Assembly: GCF_030582395.1 (NCBI RefSeq)
Contig: NZ_CP104381.1
Coordinates: 2,914,001-2,978,000 of the forward strand
Reading direction: 5' to 3'
DNA: 64,000 nucleotides
Source of the DNA: Ralstonia pickettii
GTDB lineage: Bacteria > Pseudomonadota > Gammaproteobacteria > Burkholderiales > Burkholderiaceae
In this document: piece by piece, positions 1-9,131 of the stretch
Layout of the letters: each line of letters opens with the position of its first letter
How positions within the stretch are numbered: position 1 is the first letter of the stretch
Translations under genes and position numbers: made by a program
Notes under the pieces: model-generated
The model's database searches: none
Told to the model about the DNA's origin: nothing
Seen by the model: only the letters and a program-made list of their open reading frames with translations

Positions 1-1
1 G

Positions 2-400
2 ACGTACCCGCAGCAGCAGGACGTGACCGTCATGCAAAGTGCGCTGGGCGGCCCGACAAAAATCGGCAGTTTCCGCCATCTGCCGCCGATTCTGACGATG
101 CAGTATCACTTCACGCCAGAGTCGCGCTTCAAGCCGTACGTGGGTGCGGGCATCAACTACACGCGCATCTCCAATGTGAATCTGCAGGTACCCGGCGTGG
201 GTCCGTTAGACCTCAGCAAGAACAGCTTTGGCCCGGCGCTGCAGGTCGGTTTCGACTACCGCCTGACCGAACGCCTCTACTTCAACGTCGACTTGAAGAA
301 GACCTGGATCAGCGCCGACGTGAAGATGGCTGGCCAGACCATCAGCAAGGTGAAGGTTGACCCGTGGCTGCTGGGCGTCGGCCTGGGCTATCGCTTTTAA
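2..400 (+). CDS. ompW: OmpW family outer membrane protein, C-terminal part (5' end outside window)
   Basis: This is the last 132 residues of a small beta-barrel outer membrane protein; the reading frame is open to the left window edge, so the signal peptide and first strands are missing. The visible part has OmpW hallmarks: the stretch FKPYVGAGINYTRIS, alternating polar and apolar strands, FNVDLKKTWI, and a terminal strand LLGVGLGYRF ending in Phe, as BAM substrates do. OmpW proteins form eight-stranded barrels linked to hydrophobic solute passage and stress. A GTG at 23 is only an internal codon. A terminator follows at about 503-540. Confidence 0.9.
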   Translation, partial: TYPQQQDVTVMQSALGGPTKIGSFRHLPPILTMQYHFTPESRFKPYVGAGINYTRISNVNLQVPGVGPLDLSKNSFGPALQVGFDYRLTERLYFNVDLKKTWISADVKMAGQTISKVKVDPWLLGVGLGYRF

Positions 401-502
401 GGGAGGAAGATCAGCGAACCGACACTGTCCTGATCGACTTTTACCGACGTGCCGCAGGGGCCGTCGACGGCGGGGGCGCTCGTCGGCGGTGGTTGGCGCG
501 TT

Positions 503-540
503 CGGCCCGGCATGCGTTGGGGCGGCCGGGCATTTTTTTT
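503..540 (+). terminator. Rho-independent terminator after ompW
   Basis: GCCCGGC (505-511) pairs with GCCGGGC (525-531) and is followed by A and eight T on the plus strand, the right orientation to end ompW transcription. The rest of the 206-base gap between ompW and dgt shows no gene. Confidence 0.8.
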
Positions 541-606
541 GGGCGCTCGGTTAAGACCCGCTGCCAAACGTTGGGGAGCTGGTCGCACGACCGGCGCATC
601 CGCCGC

Positions 607-1773
607 TCAAACCGCGTCCACGGCAAAGATGCGGCGATGCTCCTTGATGGCGTAACGGTCCGTCATGCCGGCGATGTAATGCGCAATCCAGCGCGGCTGC
701 TCTTCGGGGTGAGTTTTCGCCTGGTATTGCGGCGGCAGCAGGCGTGGGTCGTCCATGAACGCGCCAAACAGGTCGTCGATGATGCGGCGTGCCTTCGCGG
801 CCATGCGCATCACAAGGTAATGCCGGTACAGGTTGTCAAACAGGAAGCGTTTGAGCACGCGCGCCTCTTCACGCATCGGCTCGGAAAACGCGACGAGCGC
901 CGGCGCGGCACGCACATCTTCGATACTCTGCGGCGCAGCTTCAGCAATACTGGCACGCGTGGTGCCGATCAGATCAACGATCAGCGCGTTGATGATGCGA
1001 CGAATGGTTTCGTTGATCAGGCGGCGGCCACTGACGTCCGGAAAGGCGGCCTCGGCTTCGCGCCGATGGACGACCCACAACGGCACGTCTTCAAGTTGCT
1101 CCAGCGTGATCAGGCCGGAACGCAAGCCGTCGTCGATGTCGTGATTGTTGTATGCAACCTCATCGGCGAGGTTGGCGAGCTGCGCTTCCAGCGAAGGCTG
1201 TTGCCCATCGAGAAAACGCCGCCCCAGGTCGCCCAGCGTGGCGGCGTTGTTGCGCGAGCAATGTTTGAGGATGCCCTCGCGCGTTTCGAAGGTCAGGTTC
1301 AAACCATCGAAACCGCCGTAGCGCTCCTCCAGCCGATCGACAACCAGCAGGCTCTGCAGATTGTGCTCAAAGCCGCCGTACGGCTTCATGCAATCGTTGA
1401 GCGCGTCCTGCCCCGCATGGCCGAACGGCGTGTGGCCGAGATCGTGTGCCAGCGAAATCGCTTCCACCAGGTCTTCGTTCAGGCGCAGGCTGCGCGCAAT
1501 CGAACGGGCAATCTGCGCGACCTCCAGGCTGTGCGTGAGCCGCGTCCGGAACAGGTCGCCCTCGTGATTCACGAAGACCTGCGTCTTGTATTCGAGCCGG
1601 CGGAAAGCGGTGCTGTGGATGATGCGATCGCGGTCACGCTGGAACTCCGTGCGCGATGTGGATGGCGGCTCGACGTGTACGCGGCCGCGCGTCTGCGCCG
1701 AATGCGCGGCATAAGGAGCGAGAGGGCCTTCGAGATCGAACGGCGCGGACGGCACATCAAATCGGTCGTTCAT
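607..1773 (-). CDS. dgt: Deoxyguanosinetriphosphate triphosphohydrolase-like HD protein
   Basis: A 388-residue HD-superfamily protein of the dGTPase family, which hydrolyses dNTPs to deoxynucleoside and triphosphate. Visible signatures are [17 protein letters not shown], the metal-binding histidines in [13 protein letters not shown], the HD pair in [14 protein letters not shown], and the later [13 protein letters not shown] helix. I chose ATG at 1773 (MNDRFDV) rather than the longer frame to 1860, because the extra 29 residues are not family-like and would overlap aroB. The gene lies 19 bases after the aroB stop on the same strand, so it is probably the last gene of an aroK-aroB-dgt unit. Substrate preference cannot be told from sequence. 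Confidence 0.93.
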   Translation of the reverse strand: MNDRFDVPSAPFDLEGPLAPYAAHSAQTRGRVHVEPPSTSRTEFQRDRDRIIHSTAFRRLEYKTQVFVNHEGDLFRTRLTHSLEVAQIARSIARSLRLNEDLVEAISLAHDLGHTPFGHAGQDALNDCMKPYGGFEHNLQSLLVVDRLEERYGGFDGLNLTFETREGILKHCSRNNAATLGDLGRRFLDGQQPSLEAQLANLADEVAYNNHDIDDGLRSGLITLEQLEDVPLWVVHRREAEAAFPDVSGRRLINETIRRIINALIVDLIGTTRASIAEAAPQSIEDVRAAPALVAFSEPMREEARVLKRFLFDNLYRHYLVMRMAAKARRIIDDLFGAFMDDPRLLPPQYQAKTHPEEQPRWIAHYIAGMTDRYAIKEHRRIFAVDAV

Positions 1774-1792
1774 CGGGCCATCTCGTCTTGTC

Positions 1793-2899
1793 TCAGGCGA
1801 CGGGCGCCTCTGTCGGTGGTCGCAGCACGGCGTGCTGCAAGGTAGCGCGCAAGTCCGCATCGGGCACCGTGGTCACGAAAGCCTGGCCCAGCTTGCGTAG
1901 CAGCACGAACTTGATCTCACCGGCTTCGGCCTTCTTGTCGACGCGCATCAGGTCGATGAAGCGATCAACGCCGAGGTCCGGCGCCACCGTCGGCAGGTTC
2001 GCCGCACGCGTGAGCGCGGTGATGCGGTTGCGCGTGTCGATGTCGATAAAGCCCAGTCGATGCGACAGATCCGCCGCCATCACCATGCCACAGCCGACGG
2101 CTTCGCCGTGCAGCCATTCACCGTAGCCCAGGCCGGCCTCGATGGCGTGGCCAAAGGTGTGGCCGAAATTGAGGGTGGCACGCAGACCGGTCTCGCGCTC
2201 ATCCTGTGCCACGACTGCGGCCTTGATGCGCACCGAGCCACGCACGGCTTCGGCCATCAGGCCGGTATCGCAATCGTTGAGACCCTTGATGTTTTGCTCG
2301 ATCCAGGCGAAGTAATCCGCATCGGCGATTGCGCCATGCTTGATGACCTCGGCCATGCCGGCCGCCAGCTCTCGGGCAGGCAACGTGCGCAGCGTATCGA
2401 TATCGGCCAGCACCGCCTGCGGCTGGTGGAACGCGCCGATCATGTTTTTGCCCAGCGGGTGGTTGATGCCCGTCTTGCCGCCCACCGAAGAGTCGACTTG
2501 TGAGAGCAGCGTCGTCGGCACCTGGATGAACGGCACACCGCGCATGTAGCAGGCGGCGGCAAAGCCGGTCATGTCGCCGACAACGCCGCCGCCCAGCGCG
2601 ATCAGCGTGGTCTTGCGATCCGCACCCGCCGTCAACAGCGCATCAAAGATGCGGTTGAGGGTGTCCCACTTCTTGAACGATTCCCCATCAGGCAATACAA
2701 CCGTGTCGACCGCCTTGCCGAGCGAGCGAATGGCGTCTTCGACCTTGGTCGCATACAACGGCGCGACCGTCTCGTTGGTGACGATCACGGCACGCGCGCC
2801 GCGAATATGGGGGGCGAACAGCTCAGCCCTGGACAGCAGCCCCGAGCCGATATGGATCGGATAGGCGCGATCGCCAAGGTCAACATCAACGGTAATCAT
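1793..2899 (-). CDS. aroB: 3-dehydroquinate synthase
   Basis: A 368-residue cytoplasmic enzyme of the shikimate pathway that converts DAHP to 3-dehydroquinate using NAD and a divalent metal. Seen in the sequence: [10 protein letters not shown], the glycine-rich nucleotide segment [38 protein letters not shown], and the metal ligands in [21 protein letters not shown] and [10 protein letters not shown]. Length is normal for the family. The start overlaps the aroK stop by four bases (ATGA), indicating translational coupling in the usual aroK-aroB order. Confidence 0.98.
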   Translation of the reverse strand: MITVDVDLGDRAYPIHIGSGLLSRAELFAPHIRGARAVIVTNETVAPLYATKVEDAIRSLGKAVDTVVLPDGESFKKWDTLNRIFDALLTAGADRKTTLIALGGGVVGDMTGFAAACYMRGVPFIQVPTTLLSQVDSSVGGKTGINHPLGKNMIGAFHQPQAVLADIDTLRTLPARELAAGMAEVIKHGAIADADYFAWIEQNIKGLNDCDTGLMAEAVRGSVRIKAAVVAQDERETGLRATLNFGHTFGHAIEAGLGYGEWLHGEAVGCGMVMAADLSHRLGFIDIDTRNRITALTRAANLPTVAPDLGVDRFIDLMRVDKKAEAGEIKFVLLRKLGQAFVTTVPDADLRATLQHAVLRPPTEAPVA

Positions 2900-3474
2900 G
2901 ACTGGGGGGAGACTTGCGAGGAGGTGGAGACGCCTGCGGGCGGCGCCACAATGCCGGCCACCTCGAGTTGCATCAGCACCATATTAACAAGCTGCGCGAC
3001 GGTGGGCTTGCCCGTTTCGATGATGAAGTGGGCCACATCGCGGTACAAGGGATCCCGGATGGCATGCAGCTCCTCGAGCTTCGCACGCGGGTTTTCCGTC
3101 TGCAGCAGCGGCCGGTTCTTGTCGTGGCGGGTGCGCAGATACAGGTCATGCGGATTGGCGCGCAGGTAGATCACCGTGCCGCGTTCGCGCAGGAACGCCC
3201 GGTTTTCGGCCCGCAACACGGCGCCCCCGCCCGTGGCGATGACCACGCCATCGCGCGCGGTCAGCTCGTCAATCATGTGGGTTTCCCGATCGCGAAAGCC
3301 CACCTCACCTTCGTGCTCGAAAATAACCGGCACGCGCACGCCGCACCGCGCTTCGATCTCATGGTCGGAGTCGAAGAACGGCAGATCGAGCCGGCGCGCC
3401 ACCGCCCGGCCGACCGTGGTCTTGCCCGCGCCCATCAAGCCGACGAAAAATACGTTCGAAACAGACAAAATCAC
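2896..3474 (-). CDS. aroK: Shikimate kinase
   Basis: A 192-residue P-loop kinase that phosphorylates shikimate at the 3-hydroxyl. Walker A is GLMGAGKTT near residues 12-20; shikimate-binding [13 protein letters not shown] and the glycine-rich ATGGGAV follow, then the lid region [12 protein letters not shown]. The start is a GTG at 3474; the nearby ATG at 3476 is in another frame and is followed at once by TGA. No strong Shine-Dalgarno is seen. It lies just downstream of the pilQ terminator, an order (pilQ-aroK-aroB) widespread in Proteobacteria, and overlaps aroB by four bases. Confidence 0.97.
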   Translation of the reverse strand: MILSVSNVFFVGLMGAGKTTVGRAVARRLDLPFFDSDHEIEARCGVRVPVIFEHEGEVGFRDRETHMIDELTARDGVVIATGGGAVLRAENRAFLRERGTVIYLRANPHDLYLRTRHDKNRPLLQTENPRAKLEELHAIRDPLYRDVAHFIIETGKPTVAQLVNMVLMQLEVAGIVAPPAGVSTSSQVSPQS

Positions 3475-3547
3475 ATGAAATCAGGAATTTGAGCCTGATT
3501 GTAGTGGCATTTGGACACCATCCCGCACAAACCCCGCCGCAGGACAC

Positions 3548-3586
3548 AAAAAAGCCCGGCGCTCCATTCAGGAGGCCGGGCTTTTT
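3548..3586 (-). terminator. Terminator between pilQ and aroK
   Basis: GCCCGGC (3554-3560) and GCCGGGC (3575-3581) form a stem flanked on both sides by runs of A and T, so it can work in both directions. On the minus strand it lies 20 bases after the pilQ stop and ends the pil operon before aroK. Confidence 0.85.
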
Positions 3587-3606
3587 GATCGAAACGCCGC
3601 CGTGGG

Positions 3607-5766
3607 TTACTTCAGCGACAGTTGATCGGAGAGCACACGCGGCGTCAGGAAGACCAGCAACTCGGTGCGATTGTTGATCTTGTTCGTGCTCTTGAACAGA
3701 TTGCCCACCACCGGAATATCGCCCAGCAACGGCACCTTGTTGATGTCGGTCCGCTCGTTCTGCGTGTAGATACCGCCGATCACGACCGTGCCGCCGTTCT
3801 CGACCAGCACCTGCGTCTGCACGTGCTTGGTGTCGATAGCGAAGCCGTTGGTGGTCTGGATACCCACGCTGTCCTTGTTGACGTCGACATCGAGGAAGAT
3901 GTTGCCATCCGGCGTGATCTTGGGCGTCACTTCCAGCTTCAGGTTGGCCTTCTTAAATTGCACGGAAGTTGCACCGGATGAGGTCGCCTGTTGGTACGGA
4001 ATCTCAGTACCCTGCTCGATCAGCGCCTTGATGTTGTCCGCAGTCACAACACGCGGGCTAGAGACGATCTTGCCGCGACCATCAGCTTCCAGCGCAGACA
4101 ACTCCAGCGCCAGGAAGCGGCCGGCACCGGCGTTGAACAGGCTTACAGCCACGCTGGCTGCGTTCACACCATTGATGCCATTGGCCGGGAAGCTGATCGC
4201 CGGGCTGTTGTCCCAGGTGGCATCTTTGGTCACCGGCGACACCACGTTGGTGTAGGTATTGCCGTAACCAGCGCCATTCGTCTTCGACGCGAAGCCCAGC
4301 TTCGCACCCAAGTTGCGGCTGAACGTGTCGTCGGCCTCAACGATGCGCGCTTCGATCATCACCTGGCGCACCGGAATGTCGATCTTCAGGAGGAATGCCT
4401 GTACTTCCTCCAGCTTGCTCGGGATGTCCGAGACGAACAGCTGGTTCGTACGCGTATCTGCCGTGAGCGAGCCGCGCTTGGACAGGATCCGAGAAGTTGT
4501 ACCACCAGCACCACCTGCCCCGCCGGCAGCCCCGGTGCCCAGCAGCATGTTCCGCACATCGCCGGCGCTCTGATAGTTCAGGCGGAACACCTGGCTGCGC
4601 AACGGCTCCAGCTCGGTCACTTGCTGTTGCGACTCCAGTTCGGCCTTTTCCTTCGTCGCCAGCTCGCCGCGCGGCGCAACCCACAGGACGTTGCCGTTGC
4701 GACGCGATGCCAAGCCCTTCGAGTCCAGCACGATCTGCAGAGCCTGATCCCAGGGCACATCCTTCAGACGCAGCGAAAGGGTGCCGGTCACGCTGTCGCT
4801 GGTGACGATGTTGAGGTTCGTGAAGTCTGCGAAGACTTGCAGCAGCGAACGCACATCGATGTTCTGGAAGTTCAGCGACAGGCGCTCGCCACGGTAGCCG
4901 GGGCCGGAAATCAGCTTGTTCGGGTCTTCCTTGGTCGGGCGCACCTCCACCACGAACTGCGTGTCGGTCTGGTACGAGCTGTATTGCCAGTTACCGCGCG
5001 GCTCGATGATCAGGCGTGCGCCTGTGCCGTTGTCGGTCGCACGCATGGCCTGCACAGGCGTGCCGAAATCGCTCACGTCATAGCGACGGCGCAGCGACTG
5101 GGGCAGCGTCGCGCCCACGAAATCGACCACCAGGTTCTGGCCCTGCTGGGCGATGTTGATCGCCGAGTTGGCTGTCGACAGGTCGACCACCACGCGGCCG
5201 GCGAGATCTTCGCCGCGGCGGAAATCGACGTTGCGCACCGCCGGGCGCTCGGCGCCTGCGACAGGCGCCGGGGCTGAAAAGGTCGGCGCTGCGACAGCCG
5301 CTGCCACCGGCGCGGCTTCCAGCGTCAGCACGTACTGATTACCGCGCACCTCCGACTTGTACTGCGTCTGGCGCGAGAGATCGAGCACGACGCGGGTGCG
5401 GTCGCCGATCTGCACGACGTTCGCCGAACGCAGCAGCTTGCCGCCGTATTGGTAATTGGCGCGGCCCTGCGCGAAGCTGGCCCCGAAGAAGTCGATGGCG
5501 ATGCGCGCAGGCTGCTGCGTGCTGAACTCCACCGGCTTCTGCGTCGGTGCGCTCTTGAGCGTGACCGTCACCACGGTGGATTCGCCGGCCGTGGCCTGCT
5601 CCACCTTTTCGATCGTGTTGCCGGAGACGACCGCCGCAGGCGCTGCCTGCTGGGCGACAGCCTGACCGGCCACCATGAACAGGCACAGTGAAAGCCATGC
5701 CACCGCGCCCCCCCGGGCCACTCGGGCCGCCTGCGACAGGCCGCCCTTCACAAGACGCATCGTCAT
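3607..5766 (-). CDS. pilQ: Type IV pilus secretin PilQ
   Basis: The outer membrane secretin through which type IV pili leave the cell, 719 residues. After a signal peptide (WLSLCLFMVAGQAVAQ) come two AMIN-type segments that bind peptidoglycan (about residues 40-290), an STN/N domain (SLNFQNIDVRSLLQVFADFTNLNIV), further N domains, and the C-terminal secretin core with VVIGGIYTQNER, VPLLGDIPVVGNLFKS and ELLVFLTPRVL. I place the start at 5766 because its ATG overlaps the pilP TGA (ATGA), like other joints in this operon; a longer frame begins at 5811. A short Gly-Ala repeat, GTGAAGGAGGAGG, sits before the secretin core. Last gene of pilMNOPQ. Confidence 0.97.
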   Translation of the reverse strand: MTMRLVKGGLSQAARVARGGAVAWLSLCLFMVAGQAVAQQAAPAAVVSGNTIEKVEQATAGESTVVTVTLKSAPTQKPVEFSTQQPARIAIDFFGASFAQGRANYQYGGKLLRSANVVQIGDRTRVVLDLSRQTQYKSEVRGNQYVLTLEAAPVAAAVAAPTFSAPAPVAGAERPAVRNVDFRRGEDLAGRVVVDLSTANSAINIAQQGQNLVVDFVGATLPQSLRRRYDVSDFGTPVQAMRATDNGTGARLIIEPRGNWQYSSYQTDTQFVVEVRPTKEDPNKLISGPGYRGERLSLNFQNIDVRSLLQVFADFTNLNIVTSDSVTGTLSLRLKDVPWDQALQIVLDSKGLASRRNGNVLWVAPRGELATKEKAELESQQQVTELEPLRSQVFRLNYQSAGDVRNMLLGTGAAGGAGGAGGTTSRILSKRGSLTADTRTNQLFVSDIPSKLEEVQAFLLKIDIPVRQVMIEARIVEADDTFSRNLGAKLGFASKTNGAGYGNTYTNVVSPVTKDATWDNSPAISFPANGINGVNAASVAVSLFNAGAGRFLALELSALEADGRGKIVSSPRVVTADNIKALIEQGTEIPYQQATSSGATSVQFKKANLKLEVTPKITPDGNIFLDVDVNKDSVGIQTTNGFAIDTKHVQTQVLVENGGTVVIGGIYTQNERTDINKVPLLGDIPVVGNLFKSTNKINNRTELLVFLTPRVLSDQLSLK

Positions 5767-6308
5767 TGCGCGCTCTCCTGAACTTTCAGGGTCGTCATTT
5801 TTTCTTTCCATTCGGTCGTGCCTTCGCGCACCAGCTCACGCAGGGTGAGTTCCTGGTCTCCGATGCGGACGATGCGACCATAGTTTTGTCCGATGTACTG
5901 CCCCACATGCACATGCTGCGTCTTGTCCCCGACAGACACGACGGCTTCCGTCTCGCCATTGCGCTTCATCGTCCCGACCAGCTTGAAGGCTTCCAGCGGA
6001 TAGTCTTCCAGCGGCTCGCGACGGCGATTCGGTTCCGGCGATTCGTTTTGCGCGCGCGAAAGTTCTGCCACCTTTTGCACGCTGAACGGATCAGTCTGCT
6101 TGGTGGTCGTGTATTCGCGCGGCGCGTAAGGCTTGGGTTCGGGCAGCGGCGGCACGGTCGTACTGACGCTCTGGCGCGCTTGCTGCATCCATTGCTGCAA
6201 TTCATCGTCTTCGCTCGCGCCGCAGGCCGTCAGCACGACGGCCAGGCACAGCGGAGACAGACGCAGAACGTGCGACATGCGGCGACGGCTCATGGTGCGG
6301 CCCCTCAT
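5763..6308 (-). CDS. pilP: Type IV pilus assembly lipoprotein PilP
   Basis: An inner-membrane lipoprotein of the pilus alignment complex that links PilN/PilO to the secretin PilQ. It has 181 residues, a basic start, a hydrophobic helix and lipobox LTAC before GAS, then a disordered Pro-rich linker (VPPLPEPKPYAPREY) and the PilP beta-sandwich with LVGTMKRNGETEAVVSVGD and VHVGQYIGQNYGRIVRI. Start ATG at 6308 overlaps the pilO stop (ATGA), which fixes it. Downstream it is coupled to pilQ in the same way. Confidence 0.96.
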   Translation of the reverse strand: MRGRTMSRRRMSHVLRLSPLCLAVVLTACGASEDDELQQWMQQARQSVSTTVPPLPEPKPYAPREYTTTKQTDPFSVQKVAELSRAQNESPEPNRRREPLEDYPLEAFKLVGTMKRNGETEAVVSVGDKTQHVHVGQYIGQNYGRIVRIGDQELTLRELVREGTTEWKEKMTTLKVQESAQ

Positions 6309-6964
6309 TTGGCGCCTCCCTTGGCGGCTGCATTCGCCTTGCGCTGAGCCGCCTGCTCGTCGGCGTCGAGCGCCCGGTAGGCCTCAGCGCGCGTTTCCAT
6401 CACCATGCCGCCATCCTTGGTGCCCGTCAGGGAGATGTTCTGCAGCGTGACGATACGCGACAGCGCCGCCACGTCGGCCGCAAACAGCGCCATGTCGTGA
6501 TAGCGGCCATTTACCTTCACCGCCACCGGGATCTCGGCGTAGTAAGGCTTGACCACTGCGCCGGACGGACGGAACAGGTCGAAGGTCAGGCCACGCGCGA
6601 TGCCGGCGTGGTTGACGTCGGCCAGCAGCGCATCCATCTCGGTCTTGTTGGGCAGTTGCAGTTCAAGCTTGGCGACGCGCTGCTCCACCTCGGCCTTTTG
6701 CTTGCGCAGCGCTTCGAGGTTCACCACCTGCGCGAGCTTGCTCTGGTATGCCGACTTGAGGTTGGCCTGTTCGGTGCGCTTGGCGTCGCGCTCGTCGAAC
6801 TTGCCGCTCCAATACAACTGCCAGCCCAGGCCGATCACCAGCACGGCAGAGAGAATCATGAACAGGATGCGCGGCGCGATCGGCCACGTTTCCGGCTCGT
6901 TCAGGTTCAGGCCACGGAACTGGCTGACCAGGTCTTCCAACGAAATTTCGGTCGAGATGGCCAT
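6305..6964 (-). CDS. pilO: Type IV pilus inner membrane protein PilO
   Basis: A bitopic inner membrane protein that forms heterodimers with PilN in the periplasm, 219 residues. A short cytoplasmic N-terminus (MAISTEISLEDLVSQFRGLN) is followed by one membrane helix (LFMILSAVLVIGLGWQLYW), a coiled coil (residues about 60-110, rich in E, Q and K) and a ferredoxin-like domain ending in the LQNISLTG strand. I use ATG 6964, two bases after the pilN stop; the longer frame to 7024 runs back into pilN. Confidence 0.96.
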   Translation of the reverse strand: MAISTEISLEDLVSQFRGLNLNEPETWPIAPRILFMILSAVLVIGLGWQLYWSGKFDERDAKRTEQANLKSAYQSKLAQVVNLEALRKQKAEVEQRVAKLELQLPNKTEMDALLADVNHAGIARGLTFDLFRPSGAVVKPYYAEIPVAVKVNGRYHDMALFAADVAALSRIVTLQNISLTGTKDGGMVMETRAEAYRALDADEQAAQRKANAAAKGGAK

Positions 6965-6966
6965 GG

Positions 6967-7599
6967 TTATTTCCCCGCCGTGGCCGCACCCGGCTTGGCC
7001 GGCGTTGCCGGTTCGGCCTTCCACTGGAAGCGGATCGTGAAGTTGAACAGGCGACGCTGTTCCTTCAGGTTATTCGTCATGGTGGTGGCTACCGATTCGC
7101 CCAGTTCGGCATGATCGAGCCAGGGCACCGCGCCCAGGTTGCGCAGCAGGTCCGACACGCGCTCGTTCGACTGCGCCACGCCCGACACGGTGTAACGCTC
7201 GCCTTCCTGCTTGAGCGAGGTGAGGTAAATTCCGTCGGGCACCTGGCGCACCAGCTCTTCGAGCAACTGGACCGGGCGGTTGCGCTGGTTTTGCAGACTT
7301 TCCACCGCTTGCTGACGTTGCAGCAGATCGTCGATGTCCTTCTTGAGGGTGTTGACCTCGGCGATCTGCTTGTCCATCTCCGCGTTTTTCTGCGTGAGGA
7401 TGTCGTTGATGCGTTGCGCCTCTTCGGTCTGGTGATCGATCACCATGCCGCCCAGGAATACCACCACCGCACCCACCGCCGCGGCGGCACCCAGGCTCAT
7501 GAAGACTTTCTTGCGCTTCCCGGCGCGTCGCTCAGCGTGATACGGCAGCAGGTTCACGCTCGGGAGCGCATTCACGACATTTGCGCTGTCATTGGCCAT
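6967..7599 (-). CDS. pilN: Type IV pilus inner membrane protein PilN
   Basis: A 210-residue partner of PilM and PilO. The cytoplasmic N-terminus carries the conserved INLLPY-type motif as VNLLPYHAERR, the peptide that docks into the PilM groove. A membrane helix (about residues 32-54), a coiled coil and a small periplasmic domain with PDGIYLTSL follow. Start ATG at 7599 has a clear AAGGAG Shine-Dalgarno seven bases upstream; the open frame to 7713 overlaps pilM and is not used. Confidence 0.96.
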   Translation of the reverse strand: MANDSANVVNALPSVNLLPYHAERRAGKRKKVFMSLGAAAAVGAVVVFLGGMVIDHQTEEAQRINDILTQKNAEMDKQIAEVNTLKKDIDDLLQRQQAVESLQNQRNRPVQLLEELVRQVPDGIYLTSLKQEGERYTVSGVAQSNERVSDLLRNLGAVPWLDHAELGESVATTMTNNLKEQRRLFNFTIRFQWKAEPATPAKPGAATAGK

Positions 7600-7609
7600 C
7601 GCCAGCTCC

Positions 7610-8695
7610 TTATTGAAGCCCGCGCAGGGCGAGGCCCGCGCTGACGATGTAGGCCGGCAGATCGCGCTGCAGATAGCGCGCGTTGACGTTTTTGGCCGCG
7701 CCCATATTGGCAAACGGGTTGGCCAGCGTCGTATTGATCTGCGTCTGCTGCTGGATGGCGGTTTGCACGCCTAGCAGCGATGCGTGGCCGCCCGACAGCA
7801 CGATCTCGTCGACGCGGCCGACGCTCGAGGTCGACAGGAAATTCTGGATGGCCTGACCGACTTCCATGGCCAGCGTCTCGAGCGAGGGCTTGAGCAGCTG
7901 ACTCCGGTATTCGTCGGGCAGCGTGTTCTTGCGCTTCTTCACCTCGGCCTTGAGCAGATCGAGGGAGAACAGACGCGAGATGCTCTGCGTGAGCTGGTCG
8001 CCCGAGCCCGACATGGGCTGCTCGTACAACTCCTTCCAGCCCTGGTAGAACAGTGCGTGCGAGCGCGCACCACCCAAGTGGAACATCGCCACGACAGGCA
8101 TGTCGCGCGTCTCGGTTTCGGTGGCGTCCGGCTTGACCGCCAGCATGTGCGTCATGGCGCGCTGGATGGCGTTTTCTTCCACGTCCATGACGATCGCTTT
8201 CAGACCGGCCATCTCGGCGGCGGTCACGCGTTCGGTCACGCGCTCGGAAACGGTTGCCGTGACGCGCACCCCGATCCCGCCTTCCGTTTCAGACGGACCG
8301 ATCACGACATAGTCGAAATTGACGTTCTGCGAAGGTGGAAACAGCCGGTTGGCTTCGCTCTCGACCTGCACAAAGAGTTCGTCTTCGGTCAGGTTGTCGG
8401 GCAGGCTGACGGTTTGCGATTCCGTCAGGCTTGCAGGAATGGCAAGCACGGCTTCCTTACCGCGAATGCCGGCCTTGGCGATGGCGCGCTTGAGCGCATT
8501 GCCCACCGCATCGATATTCACCAGATTGCCGTCAGCGACGGCACTGCGTTCAATCAGCTCGCTGGCGCATTTTTCGAGACGGAAATCCCCCTGCTTACCG
8601 TTGGCGGACAACTCCACCACCTTGACGCTGGAAGACCCGATATCTATCCCGACGATATTGCGGCGCAGCAGGCCGGACAACAAACCCCGTCGCAC
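7610..8695 (-). CDS. pilM: Type IV pilus assembly ATPase-like protein PilM
   Basis: An actin/FtsA-like cytoplasmic protein (361 residues) that binds the PilN N-terminal peptide and the pilus motors. The phosphate-binding loop is seen as IVGIDIGSSSVKVVELS near the N-terminus, and VLSGGHASLLGVQ near the C-terminus is the second nucleotide-binding motif. The start I prefer is a GTG at 8695, preceded by GGTGGGG; the upstream alternative at 8749 is a TTG that adds 18 non-conserved residues. First gene of the operon, transcribed divergently from mrcA. Confidence 0.95.
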   Translation of the reverse strand: MRRGLLSGLLRRNIVGIDIGSSSVKVVELSANGKQGDFRLEKCASELIERSAVADGNLVNIDAVGNALKRAIAKAGIRGKEAVLAIPASLTESQTVSLPDNLTEDELFVQVESEANRLFPPSQNVNFDYVVIGPSETEGGIGVRVTATVSERVTERVTAAEMAGLKAIVMDVEENAIQRAMTHMLAVKPDATETETRDMPVVAMFHLGGARSHALFYQGWKELYEQPMSGSGDQLTQSISRLFSLDLLKAEVKKRKNTLPDEYRSQLLKPSLETLAMEVGQAIQNFLSTSSVGRVDEIVLSGGHASLLGVQTAIQQQTQINTTLANPFANMGAAKNVNARYLQRDLPAYIVSAGLALRGLQ

Positions 8696-9131
8696 AGAGA
8701 CACCCCACCGTTTATAGTTTTTGAACCCTGGCGCCCATCGCAAATCCAACGTGCGCCATAGCCTGCTTAGATTTGCTGCTGGATTCTCACAAAATCCTTT
8801 AGAACAGGCAAACGCTCAGGCAGACGGCGACGCATTTCGCGCCATGCCCTTCCGAAAGCGTTGTCAAAACCCCACGGTCGGGGGATACCCCTTTCGTCTG
8901 ACTTGATTTCCGCTCCGCCTACTTCTAACGGCGGATTCGTAGCCGCCTTGAATCGCGGCACTCCGGATGCACAATCAGCACGCCAACCGAGCATGACGCG
9001 GCGCACAAGTGCAGTCTGGTTGGCAGACGTGACACTCGTTACGTGCTGTTACGTCCGATGCGGCCGGACTGCGGAAGCCCCAACGATATAATCGCCGCCA
9101 CGCTGACTGACACCCCCGGTGCCCACCCGTA
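8696..9131. promoter_or_regulatory. Divergent control region between pilM and mrcA
   Basis: About 436 bases with no convincing gene. Facing mrcA there is a perfect -10 hexamer TATAAT at 9087-9092, but no good -35 hexamer at the expected distance. Upstream of it, TTACGT occurs twice within about 20 bases (around 9039-9055), next to a GACGTGAC, which could be a small operator cluster. The pilM-proximal side is more AT-rich (8711-8725). These are visual impressions only. Confidence 0.5.

Noticed and set aside
364..1845. Plus-strand open frame of 493 codons opposite dgt
   Set aside because: Runs from the ompW end through the terminator and across dgt; a mirror of dgt codon use.
4500..4545. Gly/Ala repeat in pilQ taken as a possible repeat element
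   Set aside because: Only a short low-complexity linker between secretin domains, common in PilQ proteins.
8711..8716. TATAAA near pilM as its -10 element
   Set aside because: It would put the transcript start within about ten bases of the GTG and has no -35 partner at normal spacing.
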